Assembly (NCBI GenBank): GCA_013297745.1
Contig: JAAFIM010000008.1
Coordinates: 22,669-86,668, forward strand
Direction: 5' to 3'
Length of the DNA stretch: 64,000 bases
DNA from: Chitinophagales bacterium
GTDB taxonomy: Bacteria; Bacteroidota; Bacteroidia; Chitinophagales; Saprospiraceae
The notes beneath the pieces are model-generated. The model did no database searches and was not told the DNA's origin. It saw nothing but the letters and a program-made list of their open reading frames with translations. Numbering within the stretch: position 1 is the stretch's first letter; every line of letters starts with the position of its first letter. Below are positions 61,800-64,000 of this stretch, in pieces. The translations under genes and the position numbers were made by a program.

Positions 61800-62855
61800 A
61801 TGAAAAAAATATATGTTTCGGCTCTTGTAGGGCTACTCACTGCTGCGTTTTCGGGTTGTGATAACGAGGTGGATGTGATTGGAGAATGGAAAGAAATTCC
61901 CGTTATTTATGGCGTTTTGCGCCCGCAAGACACAGCGACTTACATCAAAATAGAAAAAGCCTTTTTGCCGCCCAACACCAGCGCGTTGCAAATCGCCCAA
62001 AATCCAGATTCTCTATACTTTGCAGAAAGTGATTTGGAGGTAAAATTATATGCTAATGACGTATTTTTAGCCACTTTGCCCCGCGTAGATGCAGCTTTGG
62101 AGGGTTATCCCAAAGATACGGGTATTTTTGCCCAAACGCCCAATTATGCGTATAAAATCCGCCAAACTTTGCAACCTAATGTCAATTACAAATTGGAATT
62201 GATTAGCAGCCGCACAGGCGAAACTTACACGACTCAAGCGCAAACAATCAATACAACAGGGGTGCTTATTACGGCACCGAGTAGCAGCCGTGCTGTGCGT
62301 TGGTCTTATAACGACGGCAATTCTGAGGTCTTTAACGATATAAAATTTGATTGGCGCGAACCCAGCAATGCCGATATTTATGATTTGACAATTTTGTTTA
62401 AATATGATGAGTACGAAGTGGATTTAAACGGGGTGGAATTACCCAATTCGCGACAAAATAAAGTGTTGGAGTGGCGAGTGGTACAAAATTATATACCAGA
62501 CGGAGTTGTTGAACGTCAAATTAACGGGCGCAATTTTTATTTATATTTAGCTGCCAAATTATCTGATGTTTCGGGTACAAATATCAAACGCTGTGCGCGA
62601 AATATGGACGCTGTTTTAGATGCAGGTGGCAGAGATTTGGCTTTATATATTCAGTCGGGGCAAGCTAATGATGGTTTGATTAGTGGTTTATTCCCAACCC
62701 CGCCTTACAGCAATACTACTGGCGGCTATGGGGTGTTTTCGGCTATTTACACGATACGCAAAGATAATATATCTTTAGACCCATCGGTTTTTGATTATTT
62801 ACAAAATGGGGAAATTACCCAAAAGTTAGGTTTCTCTGTTACACCTTGTTTTTAG
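61800..62855 (+). CDS. DUF4249-like lipoprotein
   Basis: The N-terminus MKKIYVSALVGLLTAAFSGC is a lipoprotein signal with Cys20. The next part, VIGEWKEIPVIYGVLRPQDT, is typical of the DUF4249-like Bacteroidota family, whose genes often accompany TonB-dependent receptors. The rest is beta-rich (VKLYANDVFLATLP, NVNYKLELISSRTGETYTTQ, FKYDEYEVDLNGVELP). No receptor gene is adjacent here. A role in the outer membrane or periplasm is inferred from the anchor. Divergent from the Septu-like pair. Confidence 0.75.
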   Translation: MKKIYVSALVGLLTAAFSGCDNEVDVIGEWKEIPVIYGVLRPQDTATYIKIEKAFLPPNTSALQIAQNPDSLYFAESDLEVKLYANDVFLATLPRVDAALEGYPKDTGIFAQTPNYAYKIRQTLQPNVNYKLELISSRTGETYTTQAQTINTTGVLITAPSSSRAVRWSYNDGNSEVFNDIKFDWREPSNADIYDLTILFKYDEYEVDLNGVELPNSRQNKVLEWRVVQNYIPDGVVERQINGRNFYLYLAAKLSDVSGTNIKRCARNMDAVLDAGGRDLALYIQSGQANDGLISGLFPTPPYSNTTGGYGVFSAIYTIRKDNISLDPSVFDYLQNGEITQKLGFSVTPCF

Positions 62856-62892
62856 GATGAATATAAAGATGCTTAGTGAGGGGCTAATAAGA

Positions 62893-63156
62893 GAGATGTT
62901 TAGTAAGAATTTTTTTACATTTTCAATCAAGAAAAATAACTGTTTATGCCTTTTAAGCAACAGACTAAAGTCTGTTGCAATTGTTTTTTTGTCCTTCAAC
63001 GGGTTAAAACCCGTTGGTATTGACCAATAAAAGTATAAAACGCGCGGGGCTTTAGCCCCAAAAGCGCGAAAAAATCCTAAATATCAATTGTGCTGGGACT
63101 TTAGTCCCGCACAACATAGAGAAATTAAAAGATAAAAATCATACTAAACAACTCCA
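62893..63156. repeat. Family C element, copy 3, inverted (four-hairpin ladder, 264 bp)
   Basis: The same four palindromes as copies 1 and 2 appear in reverse order and orientation. Ends are GAGATGTTTAGTAAG and ATACTAAACAACTCC. The left end is of the family B/E type (TTTAGTAAG), a sign of end swapping. Confidence 0.83.
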
Positions 63157-63183
63157 GGTAAGAATAGATAAAAAAACATTTGT

Positions 63184-63471
63184 TTGAACTGTAGTTTGAA
63201 CTGTAGTTTGGCTTATTTGAACTGTAGTTTGGCTTGTTTGAACTGTAGTTTGGCTTGTTTGAACTGTAGTTTGGCTTGTTTGAACTGTAGTTTGGCTTAT
63301 TTGAACTGTAGTTTGGCTTGTTTGAACTGTAGTTTGGCTTGTTTGAACTGTAGTTTGGCTTATTTGAACTGTAGTTTGGCTTATTTGAACTGTAGTTTGG
63401 CTTGTTTGAACTGTAGTTTGGCTTGTTTGAACTGTAGTTTGGCTTGTTTGAACTGTAGTTTGGCTTATCTG
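63184..63471. repeat. 21-bp tandem repeat array, 13 full units
   Basis: Units of GAACTGTAGTTTGGCTTRTTT repeat 13 times after a short leading unit. They differ only at one position (G or A). The order of the variants is YCCCYCCYYCCCY (Y = TAT, C = TGT in the reading frame), so the five-unit block YCCCY appears at both ends. The unit is a multiple of three, leaving one frame open for 104 codons (NCSLACL repeats), but there is no credible start, and I do not call it a gene. Confidence 0.92.
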
Positions 63472-63535
63472 TATTTCAATTTTTCTTTATCTGAGTAACC
63501 TTTTATAGTTTAAAAAAAAGGTATTTATACCAAAC

Positions 63536-63736
63536 AGATGTTTAGTAAGAAAAACTGTGTACAATTTGCGCGCTCAATAGCGTGGGGTTTTATACCCCAC
63601 GCACGAAATCAAATAAAAAAATGATATATTTTGATAAAATTTTTATTGCCGCGTGGGGTGTAAAACCCCACGCTATTGAGCGCGCCTTAATGTTATTGTT
63701 GCTTGTTTTAGCTTTTAAAACCTTACTAAACACCTT
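63536..63736. repeat. Family E element, copy 2, inverted (201 bp)
   Basis: It is the reverse complement of copy 1 at 52.9 kb, almost base for base, with ends AGATGTTTAGTAAG and CTTACTAAACACCT. Confidence 0.85.
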
Positions 63737-63826
63737 TCAAAACAAAAAACAATGTTCCTGTATTTTTTAGGAAAATGTATGTATGGTATTTTATAATAAT
63801 GTTTCAATAGGGTTAGGCGTGGAGAT

Positions 63827-64000
63827 ATAATACAGAACTTAAAAAGTAAGTGTGTATAAATTACGCAGGTTTCCGCCGTGCGACGCCAAAACCAGCGTAT
63901 GTCGCGGAAAGACGACCAACCGAGCGCAGCGAGGGCAGTAGCTTTTTTGCATAGCAAACACGGCGAAGCCCTCCCGAAGGAAACGTCGGCTTGTAGCGAC
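63827..64000. repeat. Chimeric family B/A element, copy 3 of the A core (cut by window end)
   Basis: The left part (ATAATACAGAACTT, AAAAAGTAAGTGTGTA) matches the family B start at 11.36 kb. From about 63872 it matches the family A core of copies 1 and 2. The ACTGGAG end is absent on the left. The right end lies beyond the window. Confidence 0.75.

Noticed and set aside
61694..61840. Longer N-terminus for the PtuA-like protein
   Set aside because: The extension has no conserved sequence and overlaps both promoter elements. The ATG at 61693 leads directly into the ATPase fold.
63184..63471. Possible CRISPR array
   Set aside because: Units are directly tandem with no unique spacers, and no cas genes are in the window.
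63184..63498. 104-codon frame with NCSLACL repeats
   Set aside because: It results from a 21-bp tandem repeat whose period is a multiple of three. The only start is a TTG inside the repeat, and the peptide has no credible composition for a secreted or soluble protein.

Overview
The window is a stretch of AT-rich chromosome from a member of the phylum Bacteroidota. Three things point there. Many genes are preceded by the Bacteroidota -7 element TAnnTTTG, in two clear cases with a TTG 19 bases upstream. Secreted proteins end in type IX secretion (T9SS) type A-like sorting domains. Several proteins belong to families typical of the phylum (a DUF4249-like lipoprotein, DUF4230, a secreted TPR-CHAT protein). 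The exact order or family cannot be fixed from this sequence. No rRNA, tRNA, CRISPR array, integrase or transposase gene was seen.

Layout. 1-5 kb: the 3' part of an N6-adenine DNA methyltransferase, a two-gene unit with a winged-helix protein, a metal-chelate/cobalamin binding lipoprotein paired with an SdiA-regulated-like lipoprotein, and a PlsC-like acyltransferase. 5-8 kb: rnpA-yidD and a nuclease-fold hydrolase, between two family A repeats. 8-16 kb: a penicillin-acylase-family enzyme, a short BatD-like protein, a 1177-residue TPR-CHAT protein and a goose-type lysozyme. 16-25 kb: a DUF4230 protein, an SDR oxidoreductase, twin lipoproteins, hpd, a glucosaminidase-fold membrane protein lacking the expected Glu, rsmE, an RNase H, an FAD oxidoreductase and two secreted proteins. 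25-35 kb: a membrane patatin, a PhyH/GT2/SMR-like cassette, a leucine-rich repeat protein, ruvC, a UPF0104-like membrane protein and asd. 35-49 kb: a 1410-residue lamin-tail/Ig-like protein, membrane proteins, AMP nucleosidase, an orphan histidine kinase and a 1417-residue cytosolic-looking repeat protein. 49-64 kb: a bifunctional penicillin-binding protein, two T9SS cargo proteins, panB-dtd, a Septu-like (PtuA/PtuB) defence pair, a DUF4249-like lipoprotein and a terminal cluster of repeats.

The most striking content lies between the genes. At least a dozen short non-coding elements (about 65 to 560 bp) fill most gaps of more than 250 bases. Nearly all have terminal inverted repeats and carry strong internal hairpins. 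One class has ends of the type GAAGTTGTTTAGTA; another has ends starting ACTG and, in three copies, short direct repeats outside the ends that look like target-site duplications. The same hairpin cargo occurs inside elements with different ends, so the elements are mosaics. Two further loci carry heptamer arrays (AGTTGTT / AACAACT) in inverted orientation that run up to, or into, neighbouring genes. With no transposase in view, these look like non-autonomous elements mobilised in trans.

Functional links between genes are modest. panB and dtd overlap by one base and follow directly after the ptuA-ptuB pair on the same strand. rnpA and yidD overlap by four bases. The PhyH, GT2 and SMR-like genes form a tight operon that resembles lipid-linked sugar modification systems. 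Start codons were moved inward from the longest reading frame wherever a promoter, signal peptide or conserved N-terminus supported it.
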